Origin: Rhizobiaceae bacterium
GTDB taxonomy: Bacteria; Pseudomonadota; Alphaproteobacteria; Rhizobiales; Rhizobiaceae
Assembly (NCBI GenBank): GCA_028279875.1
Contig: JANQMU010000132.1
Coordinates: forward strand, 1-64,000
DNA: 64,000 bases
Direction: 5' to 3'
Positions 49,915 through 59,055 of the stretch are shown in pieces (positions within the stretch are counted from its first letter, which is position 1; every line of letters begins with the position of its first letter). The notes beneath the pieces are model-generated. The model saw nothing but the letters and a program-made list of their open reading frames with translations, searched no databases and was not told where the DNA came from. A program made the position numbers and the translations under genes.

Positions 49915-51544
49915 CCGGCAGCGTCAGGAAGGCAACCTGCAGAAAAGGTTCCTCAAGAACCGTTTCGAGTGACAGCGCCGCCTTGCGCAGAACGGCCAGT
50001 CTTTCCCGCACCGTCTCGAAGGGCTCCAGGCTGACCAGACCAGCAATCGGCAGGCTGATTTCCGCCAGAACCGCGCCGTTTTCGACCACCACGAAACCGC
50101 CTTCGATTTCACCGAGACGATTGGCAGCCGCGGCCATGTCGTCCTCATTGGCGCCGACGACACAGATATTGTGGCAATCATGGCCGACCGTCGAACCGAT
50201 GGCCCCGCGCTTCATGCCGAAACCCTTGACGAACCCGACACCGATATTGCCGTTCTTGCCGTGTCGCTCGATGACTGCCACCTTGACCACGTCGTTAGGC
50301 GTGTCGATCTGCGGCCGGCCGTCCCGTTTCGACAGGTCCAGCCGCAGATGTTCCGTGATGATCCGGCCCGGCACGACACCGATTACCGGCGTCTGGCCCG
50401 GCGCTTCTGCTACCTCCAGATCGGATGCGGAAACACGCGGCGCCTTGATACTGTTGCGGCCGCTGGGGGACACGACCGTGCGCGCGTCGAAGCGCTCTGC
50501 CGTCACCGGCTTGCCGGCGCAGATCACCGAGCCGACACGGCACTGCTCGAAGTTATCGAGAATCGCCAGATCGGCGCGCCAGCCCGGAGCGACCAGGCCG
50601 CGATCCGTCAGGCCGAAGGCCCGCGCCCCGGACAGGCTGGCGGCACGGTAAATGGCAAGCGGCTCGGTGCCGGCCGAAATGGCGGTGCGGATCATGTAAT
50701 CGAGATGGCCCTGCTCGCCGATATCGAGCGGATTGCGGTCATCCGTGCACAGCCCGATAAAGGGTGAATATCGCTCGGTGATGATCGGAATGAGGGCCTC
50801 GAGATCCTTCGACACCGACCCTTCCCGGATCAGCACATGCATGCCCTTTGCAAGCTTCTCGCGGGCCTCCTCGGCCGTCGTTACCTCATGATCGGTCGAC
50901 ATGCCGGCCGCCAGATAGCCATTGAGATCATATCCGCGCACCTTGGGCGCATGTCCGTCAATATGGCCGTCGGCAAAGGCCTCCAGCTTGGCCAGGCATT
51001 CCGGATCCTTCGCCAGCACGCCCGGATAGTTCATGAATTCGGCGAGGCCAAGGACCTTGGGATGGGTTCTGAACGGCAACAGGTCATCGACCGTCAAACT
51101 TGCGCCGGAGGTCTCGAATGCCGTTGCCGGCACGCAACTGCTGAGCTGAACGCGGATATCCATTACCGTATGGACCGCGCAATCCAGGAGATACCGGATA
51201 CCGGCCACGCCGAGAACATTGGCGATTTCATGCGGATCGCAGATCACAGTGGTGATTCCCTTTGGGAGCACGCAGCGATCGAATTCATAGGGCGTCAGCA
51301 GTGAGGATTCGATGTGAAGATGGGTATCGACGAACCCCGGCACGATCGTTTTGCCGGTGACATCGATCTCGACCTTGCCGTCAAATTGCCCGCAGGTTCC
51401 GACAATGGTGTCATCGCAGACCGCCACATCGGTCTCAATCATAGCGCCGCTGACGAGATCAAAGATTCGGCCGCCCTTCAGAACGAGATCGGCCGGCTCG
51501 ACGCCCCTGCCCTGATCGATCCTGCGGGCCAGTCGCTCACTCAT
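49847..51544 (-). CDS. ade: Adenine deaminase
   Basis: This amidohydrolase converts adenine to hypoxanthine. The start [14 protein letters not shown] has a perfect AGGAGG site 9 bases upstream and gives 565 residues. Metal ligands are visible as His75-x-His77 in [25 protein letters not shown] and the [19 protein letters not shown] segment are typical of the adenine deaminase family. It is unrelated to the polysaccharide genes it overlaps at the end. It is probably a single gene. Confidence 0.95.
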   Translation of the reverse strand: MSERLARRIDQGRGVEPADLVLKGGRIFDLVSGAMIETDVAVCDDTIVGTCGQFDGKVEIDVTGKTIVPGFVDTHLHIESSLLTPYEFDRCVLPKGITTVICDPHEIANVLGVAGIRYLLDCAVHTVMDIRVQLSSCVPATAFETSGASLTVDDLLPFRTHPKVLGLAEFMNYPGVLAKDPECLAKLEAFADGHIDGHAPKVRGYDLNGYLAAGMSTDHEVTTAEEAREKLAKGMHVLIREGSVSKDLEALIPIITERYSPFIGLCTDDRNPLDIGEQGHLDYMIRTAISAGTEPLAIYRAASLSGARAFGLTDRGLVAPGWRADLAILDNFEQCRVGSVICAGKPVTAERFDARTVVSPSGRNSIKAPRVSASDLEVAEAPGQTPVIGVVPGRIITEHLRLDLSKRDGRPQIDTPNDVVKVAVIERHGKNGNIGVGFVKGFGMKRGAIGSTVGHDCHNICVVGANEDDMAAAANRLGEIEGGFVVVENGAVLAEISLPIAGLVSLEPFETVRERLAVLRKAALSLETVLEEPFLQVAFLTLPVIPHLKITDLGMFDVDRFQPIP

Positions 51545-51690
51545 GGCTGCCTCCTGTTTGAGAGGCATGAACTATACTGCCAGGGCTGTTGCCCGCGCCA
51601 CCGACTCGGGCGCCCACAGACAGTGAAACAGTTTCAGAAATCGCTTGAAAGTCGTAAACCCGCCCATGCACCGCCCCGTACTGGCGTGCG

Positions 51691-51711
51691 AAAGGGATCA
51701 GTAGTCCCTTT
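51691..51711 (-). other. Hairpin spanning the tamB stop codon
   Basis: AAAGGGA and TCCCTTT form a perfect 7-pair stem whose 7-base loop ends with the TGA stop codon of tamB. No T-run follows, so it is not a standard terminator. It may affect termination of translation or mRNA decay. Confidence 0.35.
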
Positions 51712-54700
51712 GATAGAAGATCCCGGCCTTGGTTTCACCATCGGAACTGGCTTCGCCGCGTGCCTTGAGATGCTCGGTCAGGTCCACGTCAATCGTCACT
51801 TTGCCTGATCCGCCCGACAGCCCCTTCTCGACATTGATATAGGTCCGGTCGTTCAGATAGCTGCCAATGCCAAGCGCAGTGCCGTCGCCGGTGTCGTCCG
51901 GGCTGATATTGACATCTGCCAGTCCTCCGAGACTGCGTAAACGCCCCAAGAGACCCTCGCCCGAATTGACGCCGCCCAGTTGCGATACCGCATTGGCCAG
52001 TTGCGCGATCTGCAGCGGCGAGAGCTTCGACAGGTCCTTGCCGAAAAACAGATTGGCGAGGATTTCGTCCTGCGGCACCGTCGGGCTTGATGTGAATGAG
52101 ATCTCCGGTGCCGAGGCGGTGCCGTCGACAATGATCGAATAGGATGCTCCGCTCACAGTGGTCGTCGTCTGGAAATCGAGATTCGGATCCATTGGCCCGG
52201 CGAAAGTGATGGATCCCCGGTCGAAATCGAAGCGCCGGTTCAAAACATCGAGCCGGCCCCTTATCATCTGGAAACTGCCCTTGGCCACCGGCGCCGACAC
52301 GGTTCCGGTGACCTGTAGCGACCCGCTGAATTCGGCATCGATACCGCGTCCTCTCAGGAATATCCGGGCCGGCGCACTCACCGTCAGATCGAGCTGGAGG
52401 ACGCCGCCGGTATCCTCTTCACCACTGTCGCCCGTCGACGGGGCGATCTCCCGCGCCTGCGCCGCGACCGCCTGCGACGCGTGCCGGTGCCTGACGTCGA
52501 CCAGCGGGATGGATGCCGGCAGCCGTTCCGGGACGTTGATGTCGGTTCGCTGCAACGTCACCGTTCCGCCGATGGCGCCGGTGCGCAACAGGGCGCCGCT
52601 GACACTCATCTCCGCATCGAACTGCGTCGTGATGATTTCTCCATTGCTGTAGGTTCCGTCGCTGACCGTCAGTTTCAAATCCGCCGGCAATCCGCGCACC
52701 GCATCGAGATCGACATATCCGGTCGCTGAAAGCGCGCCCTTGGTTCCCATCCGGCCCGTGAGACTGACGATGTTCGCCCGGGTGCCGTCGAAATCGATTT
52801 CACCGGCGATATCGCGGATCGTCAGGGATGAGTTCTCCTCGATGAACACCGCGTTTTGCGTGGTCAGGCGGCCCTTGATCTGGGGCGACTGGGCGGTTCC
52901 CGTGATCGCCAGCGAAACGGTCACTCCACCCTCCAGCAAGATCCCGGCCTTCGACAGCGGGATGGCAGCGAATTCAAACGGCGTCGTGCCGGTCACCGTC
53001 AGATCGAGCGTTGGCGTGCCGGCAACGTTGACGGTTCCGCCGGCAGTCAGGTTCATGCCTCCGCCGGTCGCTTTTGCACTTGTTTTCAGCACATTTGACG
53101 CAAAGGTGCCGGACGCTTCGATGGCAATTGGCGGAATTTGTGACTCTCGGCTCGCGGCAACCGAAAAATCCGCGATCGCAAGATTATAGGAGACTTGGGG
53201 ATCAGACGGTGTGCCCGTGATCCTGGCTGCTGCATTGACGGTTCCGCTCTGTCCAAGCCCGGTCGGCGCAACCGTTTCGAGCGGGCCCAGCGGCAACCCG
53301 CGAACATCAACATCGAAGGAAAGCTGTGGCGTCATTGTGCCAGAAACGGTGATGCGTCCCTGACCCACCTGCAGGGTCAGCGTTTCCAGTCGTGTCGCCT
53401 CATCCGCGAGCGTGATGGTCGCCGGCTCCGCCAATTCGACGGGGATCGACGCGATGCGGCCGCTGGCCTTGTCGATCTCGAGCAAAGTCGTCCCGTGCTG
53501 GGATGACACCTCGCCGGCGACGGAGATCGGGTCCCCCTGGAAAAACCCGTCGACGGAGAACTGCACGGCCTGCGGCGTGCCCGAAATCCGCGACTGAACC
53601 TTCCGGATGCTGGTCCCGGACACGGTCACCGCCGTGTTGCTGACCGTGGCATCGATCGCCAGCGCGTTTTGCGGATCGGTGATCAGCGCGGAGATATCCG
53701 TGCCCGACAATTGCAGGCCGTTGATTTCAAGTGTCTGCGCGGTCAGCGTCGACTGGATCGACTGCACGGCGTCCCGCTCGGCAAATTCCACCGTTCCGGA
53801 CAGGGCTCCCGACAGGCCGTCCTGCAACAGCAACGGCCCGAGATCGGCGAGCGACGACACATCGAGATCGAAGGTCCCGACAAGAATGCCGGCGGCATTG
53901 GCCCGCAGGCTGCCGGTCGCGCGGGCACCGGGCACAACCACATCCAATGTCTCGACCAGCGGCGAGCCATCCGACCCCGCCTTGACGCCGGCGGTCACCG
54001 ATATTGGCTGGTTCTCGTAACGCCCGGTCAGCTTCAGGTCGGCGGTCGGACCGGTCGATCCGGAAACGCCGGTTGCTTCAAGCAGGAATCCCTCCAGGGG
54101 CTCGCCCAGAACCGTGATGTCATCGCCCTCTGCCCGAAGGTCGAATTGCGGCGCATCCGGGGACCCGGTCAAAACGATCGTCGCGCTCAGCCCGCCATCG
54201 AGCCCCGCATTCAAGCTGTTCAACGTGGTCAGCGAGAGGTCGGCATCGAATTGAAGCGCCTCGGCCGAAAGACTGCCCTTCGCCGACGCCAGCAGATTGC
54301 CGCTGCCCAGCGCAATGTCCGACAAAACAAGCACGCCGTCCTCACCACGACTGGCGCGCCCGGACAGTCGCGCCTCCTGCTGTCCGAGCAATCCATCCCA
54401 GGGCGACAGATTCCGGGCATCGATTGTCGCCGCCAGCCTGAGATCGAATTCGCTCCTGACGGGGTCGACGCGCCCGGTCGCCTCCGCTTTGAGCCGATGT
54501 GCCGTCAACAGCGATTCCCTGATCGACAGGTGGCCGTCTGCGATATCGGCGGTGATATTGGCGCTGACCGGACCGCCGACCAGCGTGTCGAGACTGTCCT
54601 GTCCGGAGGAGAACGATGCGAATTGCGCGGTGATCGCCAGCGGTCCGGCACCGGCGAGGAAATCGATGGATGAGGATTGGCCGCTCAGTTCGGCGCCGGT

Positions 54701-55876
54701 GAAGGAACGCGTACCGTCCGAAAAGGACTGGATCGATCCGGCCAAGGTCCAGTCGGCCTTCTGAAGGCTGCCTTTGAGCGCCGTTTCGATATGCGTGTGG
54801 CCAATGGAGAGCGTCACACCCGGCGACAGGTCCAGCGCGATTTCGCTGTCCGGTGCGCCGAATGTCAGATCGGCGCGGAGATCGATCAGGTCAGTGCCCG
54901 GAAGGATATGGCCGGATGCCCGCAACGCGACAAGCGCTGAACGGGCGGAAAAGGTGTTGATACGATAGGTGTTTTCGCCGTCCCGCTCGGCTGACAGCTC
55001 GATATGGGTGTTGCCGGCGAAAAACGGTGTCGCCGCCGACGGCATCAAAGGTGCGAGCTGTCCCTCGAGCACACCGCTCACCGTTTGTTTTTCATCGGTG
55101 AAAGCAAGCGACACGGAACCGTCGACCGTCTTCTCGCCGTTTAGATTCACCGAAAGGGTCGCCTGCCAGTCATCAAGCGGTCCGGAACCGGCAACGCTGA
55201 CATCCACGGCCGGCAGCCCGTGAATGTCGATAGCGCGCGCCAGCAGCCCGTTGGCCGGCTCGCGCGCCGTCAGGTCCAATTGCAATTCGTTGCTCTCCGG
55301 CGACACTTTCCAATTGGCGGCAATCTCGCCGGATCTGCCGTCGATCCGCACCAACTCCAGGACGCCGGAAAGGTCGACCGGCCTGTCGTCGAGCAGCAGC
55401 GACCCGGTAAGCTGCAGTGTCGCGGCCTCGCCGAGAACCGGTTCGGCCAGGGCAATAGCCCGGACGAAGATGTTGTCCACCCGGGCCTGGATTTGCGGCA
55501 GCATCGCGCCGCCGCCATCCCCCGTTTCGCCGGGGACAGGTCTTCGTGCCACATCCACCGCATCGACTGAAAGGCGCGACGCCGCGATGTTTCCGGCCAG
55601 CAGGCTCCAACGGGACAGATCGACCTTGACGTCGCGCAGAGCAAGCCAGGTTCCCTCGGCATCGGCAATGGTGATCGCCTCCACCGAGGACGTGCCGCTT
55701 AGCACGCCATCCAGCCCGGAAATCTCGATCTTCGTGTCGGCCGAACTGACGACCCCACTGACAAGCGACGCGGTCAGCCGCAGCCCCGGCCCGGTTCCAA
55801 GCATGGCAAGGACGATCAGAACCAGACAGAGAGCGGCCGCGAGGCAGAATGTCAGGATGCGAAGCAGACGTTTCAT
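51698..55876 (-). CDS. tamB: Translocation and assembly module protein TamB
   Basis: TamB is a very long inner-membrane-anchored, beta-rich AsmA-like protein that spans the periplasm and helps insert outer-membrane proteins or move phospholipids. The start MKRLLRILTFCLAAALCLVL gives 1392 residues with an N-terminal signal anchor; an upstream frame to 55984 is rejected. The middle consists of repeated beta-strand stretches. The C-terminal DUF490 domain ends with GRLRSLGGLADVNIS and a last aromatic strand (KAGIFYQRDY). tamA is usually directly upstream but here a GST gene on the other strand is found. Confidence 0.93.
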   Translation of the reverse strand: MKRLLRILTFCLAAALCLVLIVLAMLGTGPGLRLTASLVSGVVSSADTKIEISGLDGVLSGTSSVEAITIADAEGTWLALRDVKVDLSRWSLLAGNIAASRLSVDAVDVARRPVPGETGDGGGAMLPQIQARVDNIFVRAIALAEPVLGEAATLQLTGSLLLDDRPVDLSGVLELVRIDGRSGEIAANWKVSPESNELQLDLTAREPANGLLARAIDIHGLPAVDVSVAGSGPLDDWQATLSVNLNGEKTVDGSVSLAFTDEKQTVSGVLEGQLAPLMPSAATPFFAGNTHIELSAERDGENTYRINTFSARSALVALRASGHILPGTDLIDLRADLTFGAPDSEIALDLSPGVTLSIGHTHIETALKGSLQKADWTLAGSIQSFSDGTRSFTGAELSGQSSSIDFLAGAGPLAITAQFASFSSGQDSLDTLVGGPVSANITADIADGHLSIRESLLTAHRLKAEATGRVDPVRSEFDLRLAATIDARNLSPWDGLLGQQEARLSGRASRGEDGVLVLSDIALGSGNLLASAKGSLSAEALQFDADLSLTTLNSLNAGLDGGLSATIVLTGSPDAPQFDLRAEGDDITVLGEPLEGFLLEATGVSGSTGPTADLKLTGRYENQPISVTAGVKAGSDGSPLVETLDVVVPGARATGSLRANAAGILVGTFDLDVSSLADLGPLLLQDGLSGALSGTVEFAERDAVQSIQSTLTAQTLEINGLQLSGTDISALITDPQNALAIDATVSNTAVTVSGTSIRKVQSRISGTPQAVQFSVDGFFQGDPISVAGEVSSQHGTTLLEIDKASGRIASIPVELAEPATITLADEATRLETLTLQVGQGRITVSGTMTPQLSFDVDVRGLPLGPLETVAPTGLGQSGTVNAAARITGTPSDPQVSYNLAIADFSVAASRESQIPPIAIEASGTFASNVLKTSAKATGGGMNLTAGGTVNVAGTPTLDLTVTGTTPFEFAAIPLSKAGILLEGGVTVSLAITGTAQSPQIKGRLTTQNAVFIEENSSLTIRDIAGEIDFDGTRANIVSLTGRMGTKGALSATGYVDLDAVRGLPADLKLTVSDGTYSNGEIITTQFDAEMSVSGALLRTGAIGGTVTLQRTDINVPERLPASIPLVDVRHRHASQAVAAQAREIAPSTGDSGEEDTGGVLQLDLTVSAPARIFLRGRGIDAEFSGSLQVTGTVSAPVAKGSFQMIRGRLDVLNRRFDFDRGSITFAGPMDPNLDFQTTTTVSGASYSIIVDGTASAPEISFTSSPTVPQDEILANLFFGKDLSKLSPLQIAQLANAVSQLGGVNSGEGLLGRLRSLGGLADVNISPDDTGDGTALGIGSYLNDRTYINVEKGLSGGSGKVTIDVDLTEHLKARGEASSDGETKAGIFYQRDY

Positions 55877-56025
55877 AGCAGGTCCAGTCAAGGGATTCGC
55901 AACTACCAATATAGCCGATTTTCGGCCGGAACCCATCCGCAACCCAAGGAGCCCGCTCCAGATTGCCCCGGCCGGCGGATCCAACGGTTGTTTTCAATCG
56001 GACCGTCAGGGTCTAGTCTTGTCCC

Positions 56026-56763
56026 ATGCAGGACTTGACGCTTTACGATCATCCAGGCTCGATCTGCTCGCAGATGGCGCGACTGGCGCTGGTCGAAAAG
56101 GGGGTGCCCTTTACCCGCATTCCCATTGATATCATGGAAACCAACCAGCAATTCGAGCCCTGGTATGTCGCTCTCAATCCGAAAGCGGTGGTGCCGACAC
56201 TGAAGATCGGCGACAGGATCGTCACCGACACCATCAACATCGTCAATACGGTTCAGGCGCTTCCCGGACCGGATTTGTCGGGTGACGAAACGACTCAAAG
56301 CTGGCTGAAGCGGATCATGGCACTTCACTACGGTGTCCTGCTTTACCGAAATCGCCGCGATGCCGACGGAACGGCGCCGCAGATCGTGTCGAGGGGTCGT
56401 TATCTCGAACAGTTGCTGCAGCAGCGGCCGGACCTTGCCACGCTTGTCGAGGCGCGCCTGGACGGTAATCGCCGCTTTCAGGCCTTGCTGAAGGATGCCG
56501 ACGGGATTGAACGGCATGTCGCTGCGACCCGCGACCTCGTCGACCAGTTTGCCAAGGCCCTCGACCGCCAGCCTTTCCTGGCCGGCAAGACCTATTCCCT
56601 GGCCGACTGTTTTGCCACGGCGGCGCTGGCCCGCTTCACCATTCATGGCTTCGCGGACTGGTGGGCGGACACGCCGGTGGACAGCTATTACGGCCGGATG
56701 AAACAACGAGCGAGTTTTGCGGCGGCGGAGGTGGTGGAAACCGGTACGGAAAGGGACCTGTGA
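56026..56763 (+). CDS. Glutathione S-transferase, PcpC-like
   Basis: The 245-residue protein has an N-terminal thioredoxin-like GST domain (LYDHPGSICSQMARLALVEKG) and an alpha-helical C-terminal domain. It has Ser12-Ile-Cys14 at the active-site position; this S-x-C arrangement is that of tetrachlorohydroquinone reductive dehalogenase PcpC, whose cysteine attacks the substrate. The proline of the glutathione loop is in AVVPTLKIGDRIVTDT. The next gene overlaps its stop codon by 4 bases. Maleylacetoacetate isomerase activity is another possibility. Confidence 0.85.
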   Translation: MQDLTLYDHPGSICSQMARLALVEKGVPFTRIPIDIMETNQQFEPWYVALNPKAVVPTLKIGDRIVTDTINIVNTVQALPGPDLSGDETTQSWLKRIMALHYGVLLYRNRRDADGTAPQIVSRGRYLEQLLQQRPDLATLVEARLDGNRRFQALLKDADGIERHVAATRDLVDQFAKALDRQPFLAGKTYSLADCFATAALARFTIHGFADWWADTPVDSYYGRMKQRASFAAAEVVETGTERDL

Positions 56764-57782
56764 TCCCGGCGGCCAACCATTTCGATGCCTGTCGACGTCG
56801 CGCCAACGCGCCGTTGACCGATCCGGAAAGGAACAGGGTGATCGGCGCCGGAACGCCGAGATTCGAACTCTACCATTTTGCCCTGTCCCTGTGCTCGCAG
56901 AAAGTGCGCGCCTGCCTGGCCGAAAAGGGCGCTTCCTATATCGCCCACGACATCAATATCCAGCCCGGCAACTATCACCTCGACTATATCCGGTTGCGCC
57001 TGCTCGGCCGGGCCGGCCGCGACCTCGCCCGCGGCTATACCGGACGGTCAAGTATGCGCACCGAAGGGTTCGATCCGGCGGTCGTTCCGACGCTTCTCGA
57101 TCTGCGCGACAAACAGGTGCATGTCGACAGTGTCCGCATCTGCGAGCACATCGACGCAGCCTGTGACGAAGGAACTGCATTGATCACTGCCGCCCAGCGG
57201 GAAAGGATTGACCGCGAGATCGCCATTGTCGATGCGACGCCGCATGTGGCCATTCTCTATGGCGCCCATCCCGACGGCGATTTTCGTCCGCGCAAGATCC
57301 GCTCCGTCATGGCCGGCGTGCACGACCGCAAGATCGCCAAGCTGAGGGCCGCCCTGGAACGTGCCCGGGGCGATCCGGCGCTTGAGGCTGCCCTCGACGC
57401 CAAGATCGACAAGGAAAGCGCCGGCAAGGCCCATGTGGCGACGCCCGACGTCATGCGCGCCACGGTCCGGGAGATCGTCGCAACCGTGGCCGCCCTCAAT
57501 CGCCGGCTGGATGACGGACGCGTGTGGGTATGCGGCGATGCATACACCATGGCCGACGTGATGTGGGCCACATCCCTGTTTCGGCTGAAATGGATCGGCA
57601 TGGCGTTTTGCTGGCGCGGAGATCACCCGCTCAATGACAAACCGCAGCCGCGTGTCGCGGCCTATGCGAACCGGCTGTTTGGCCGGCCCGCCTTTCAGCA
57701 AGCCGTCATCCGCTGGCCGGGTACACCGACCTCCGAATACATCACGGAGTATGATCGGGACCCGGGACCTGCCGAGACTTAG
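56760..57782 (+). CDS. Glutathione S-transferase, LinD-like
   Basis: The 340-residue protein starts at a GTG that overlaps the preceding stop (GTGA). The GST domain shows RFELYHFALSLCSQKVRACL with Ser43-x-Cys45, then GFDPAVVPTLLDLRD. The long middle has DATPHVAILYGAHPDGD and the end FRLKWIGMAFCWRGDHP and FQQAVIRWPGTPTSE. These match in pattern and length the 2,5-dichlorohydroquinone dehalogenase LinD as I recall it. The TAG stop is provided by the edge of a MITE. The substrate is unknown; reductive dehalogenation or another glutathione-dependent reduction of aromatics is inferred. Confidence 0.83.
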   Translation: MIPAANHFDACRRRANAPLTDPERNRVIGAGTPRFELYHFALSLCSQKVRACLAEKGASYIAHDINIQPGNYHLDYIRLRLLGRAGRDLARGYTGRSSMRTEGFDPAVVPTLLDLRDKQVHVDSVRICEHIDAACDEGTALITAAQRERIDREIAIVDATPHVAILYGAHPDGDFRPRKIRSVMAGVHDRKIAKLRAALERARGDPALEAALDAKIDKESAGKAHVATPDVMRATVREIVATVAALNRRLDDGRVWVCGDAYTMADVMWATSLFRLKWIGMAFCWRGDHPLNDKPQPRVAAYANRLFGRPAFQQAVIRWPGTPTSEYITEYDRDPGPAET

Positions 57783-58047
57783 AGCGTTCTGTGATGACCT
57801 TGATGCATTTGACCGGATGATTTTGTTCACTGGCTAGGCGGGTTGCACGCCGTGGTGTAGCCCACCACCAGTGCAAGCCAACGACGCCAGTGGGCAAAAT
57901 CACCCGGCCCGAAGGGTGACGGCAGATCGGCCCATCGGCTGCGTTCCGCCGCTTGCCCGATGCACCACATCGCGCTGCGCGACGCGCCTTGCCGAGTGAA
58001 CCGATTTGCCACCATCAAATGCGTCAGGGTCATCGCAGAACGCTCTA
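57780..58047. mobile_element. MITE-like element with TA target duplication
   Basis: Terminal inverted repeats of about 30 bases (GAGCGTTCTG...GCATTTGA) lie at 57782-57811 and 58016-58045. They differ only at three C/T positions. Both are flanked by TA, the duplication typical of IS630/mariner-type insertion. The 268-base element has no transposase; a minus-strand frame inside is an unlikely gene. The left TA plus first G forms the TAG stop codon of the LinD-like gene; the right end is 18 bases from the dctP stop. Confidence 0.85.
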
Positions 58048-58064
58048 GGCCCGGCCACGCGAAC

Positions 58065-59051
58065 CTATTTCCCGAGCTTCTCGGAATAGGCATCGATGAT
58101 CGGTTTGGCATCCGGGTTCTTGGCAATATAGGCGTCCCACATGGCTTTGCCCGCCTCCGCCATCTTGGCCTGAAGCGAGGCATCGGCGGCGCTGACAGTC
58201 ATGCCGTTTTCCTGAAGGATTGCAACCTTGCCGTCATCCTCGGCTGCGGACACCGCCCAAAACTCGGCCTCCATCGTTTCGGCCAGATCCTCGATCGCCT
58301 TGCGTTCGCTGTCGCTCAGCGCGTTCCAGGCATCCAGATTGACGGTGACCGCATCGGTCGATGTGCTCCAGTTGAGAGGATTGAAGTGGCTGGTGAACTG
58401 CCACAATTTCCCGTCAACGCCCGATGACGATGATGTGGCCGCGCCGTCGATCGTACCGGCTGCGGCGGCTGCGGCCACATCGCCCCAGGGCATTTCAAGA
58501 GGCGCCGCACCCAGCTTTTCCAGAAATTCGAAACTCGCGGCATTGAACGCGCGAATCCGTTGCCCGGCCATGTCGTCGGCGCTGACGATGGCCTTCTTGG
58601 AATAGACGCCGGGGCTTGGCCAGGGCACGTAATAGAGGATTTTCTGATTGTGCCTGGCGGCGATGTCGTCGAAAACCGGCGACGCAACCTGCAGGAACGC
58701 CCTCATCTCGTCCTGCCCCTGAATGAGGTAGGGCAGCGTGTCCATCGACAGCAGCGGCTCTTCGCCGGCCTGCAGGAACAACAGCATATCGGCCATCTGG
58801 ACGATGCCGTTTTCGACGGCGGAGAGTTTTTCCGTGATCTTGACGCCGATTTCGCCGCTGACGTGAACGGTGATGTCGACGGAACCATCCGTGGCTTCAC
58901 GAACGGCGTCGGCGAAGGCCATGGCGTTCTTGGCGTGGAAATTCGATGCCGGCCAGGCGGTACTGAGATCCCATTTGGTCTGCGCCAGCGCCGCGCCCGT
59001 TCCCATTGCCAGGCAAACCCCGGCGGCGACAAGGTGTTTCATCATATTCAT
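58065..59051 (-). CDS. TRAP transporter solute-binding protein (DctP family)
   Basis: The 328-residue protein starts MNMMKHLVAAGVC after an AGGAGG site and has a signal peptide cleaved near AALAQ. It has the DctP fold: a first lobe with TAWPASNFHAKNAM, and YSKKAIVSADDMAGQRIRAF with the Arg-bearing stretch that binds carboxylates, then LEMPWGDVAAA. It lies just downstream of hyuB and should deliver a substrate to TRAP permeases, but no dctQ or dctM gene is in the window. The operon suggests that its ligand is a hydantoin, lactam or derived acid. Confidence 0.9.
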   Translation of the reverse strand: MNMMKHLVAAGVCLAMGTGAALAQTKWDLSTAWPASNFHAKNAMAFADAVREATDGSVDITVHVSGEIGVKITEKLSAVENGIVQMADMLLFLQAGEEPLLSMDTLPYLIQGQDEMRAFLQVASPVFDDIAARHNQKILYYVPWPSPGVYSKKAIVSADDMAGQRIRAFNAASFEFLEKLGAAPLEMPWGDVAAAAAAGTIDGAATSSSSGVDGKLWQFTSHFNPLNWSTSTDAVTVNLDAWNALSDSERKAIEDLAETMEAEFWAVSAAEDDGKVAILQENGMTVSAADASLQAKMAEAGKAMWDAYIAKNPDAKPIIDAYSEKLGK

Positions 59052-59055
59052 GGTT

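Noticed and set aside
57827-58183. Minus-strand frame inside the MITE and the end of dctP
   Set aside because: It crosses the element border and the dctP coding sequence; the part in the MITE has no transposase motif. It is more likely non-coding.
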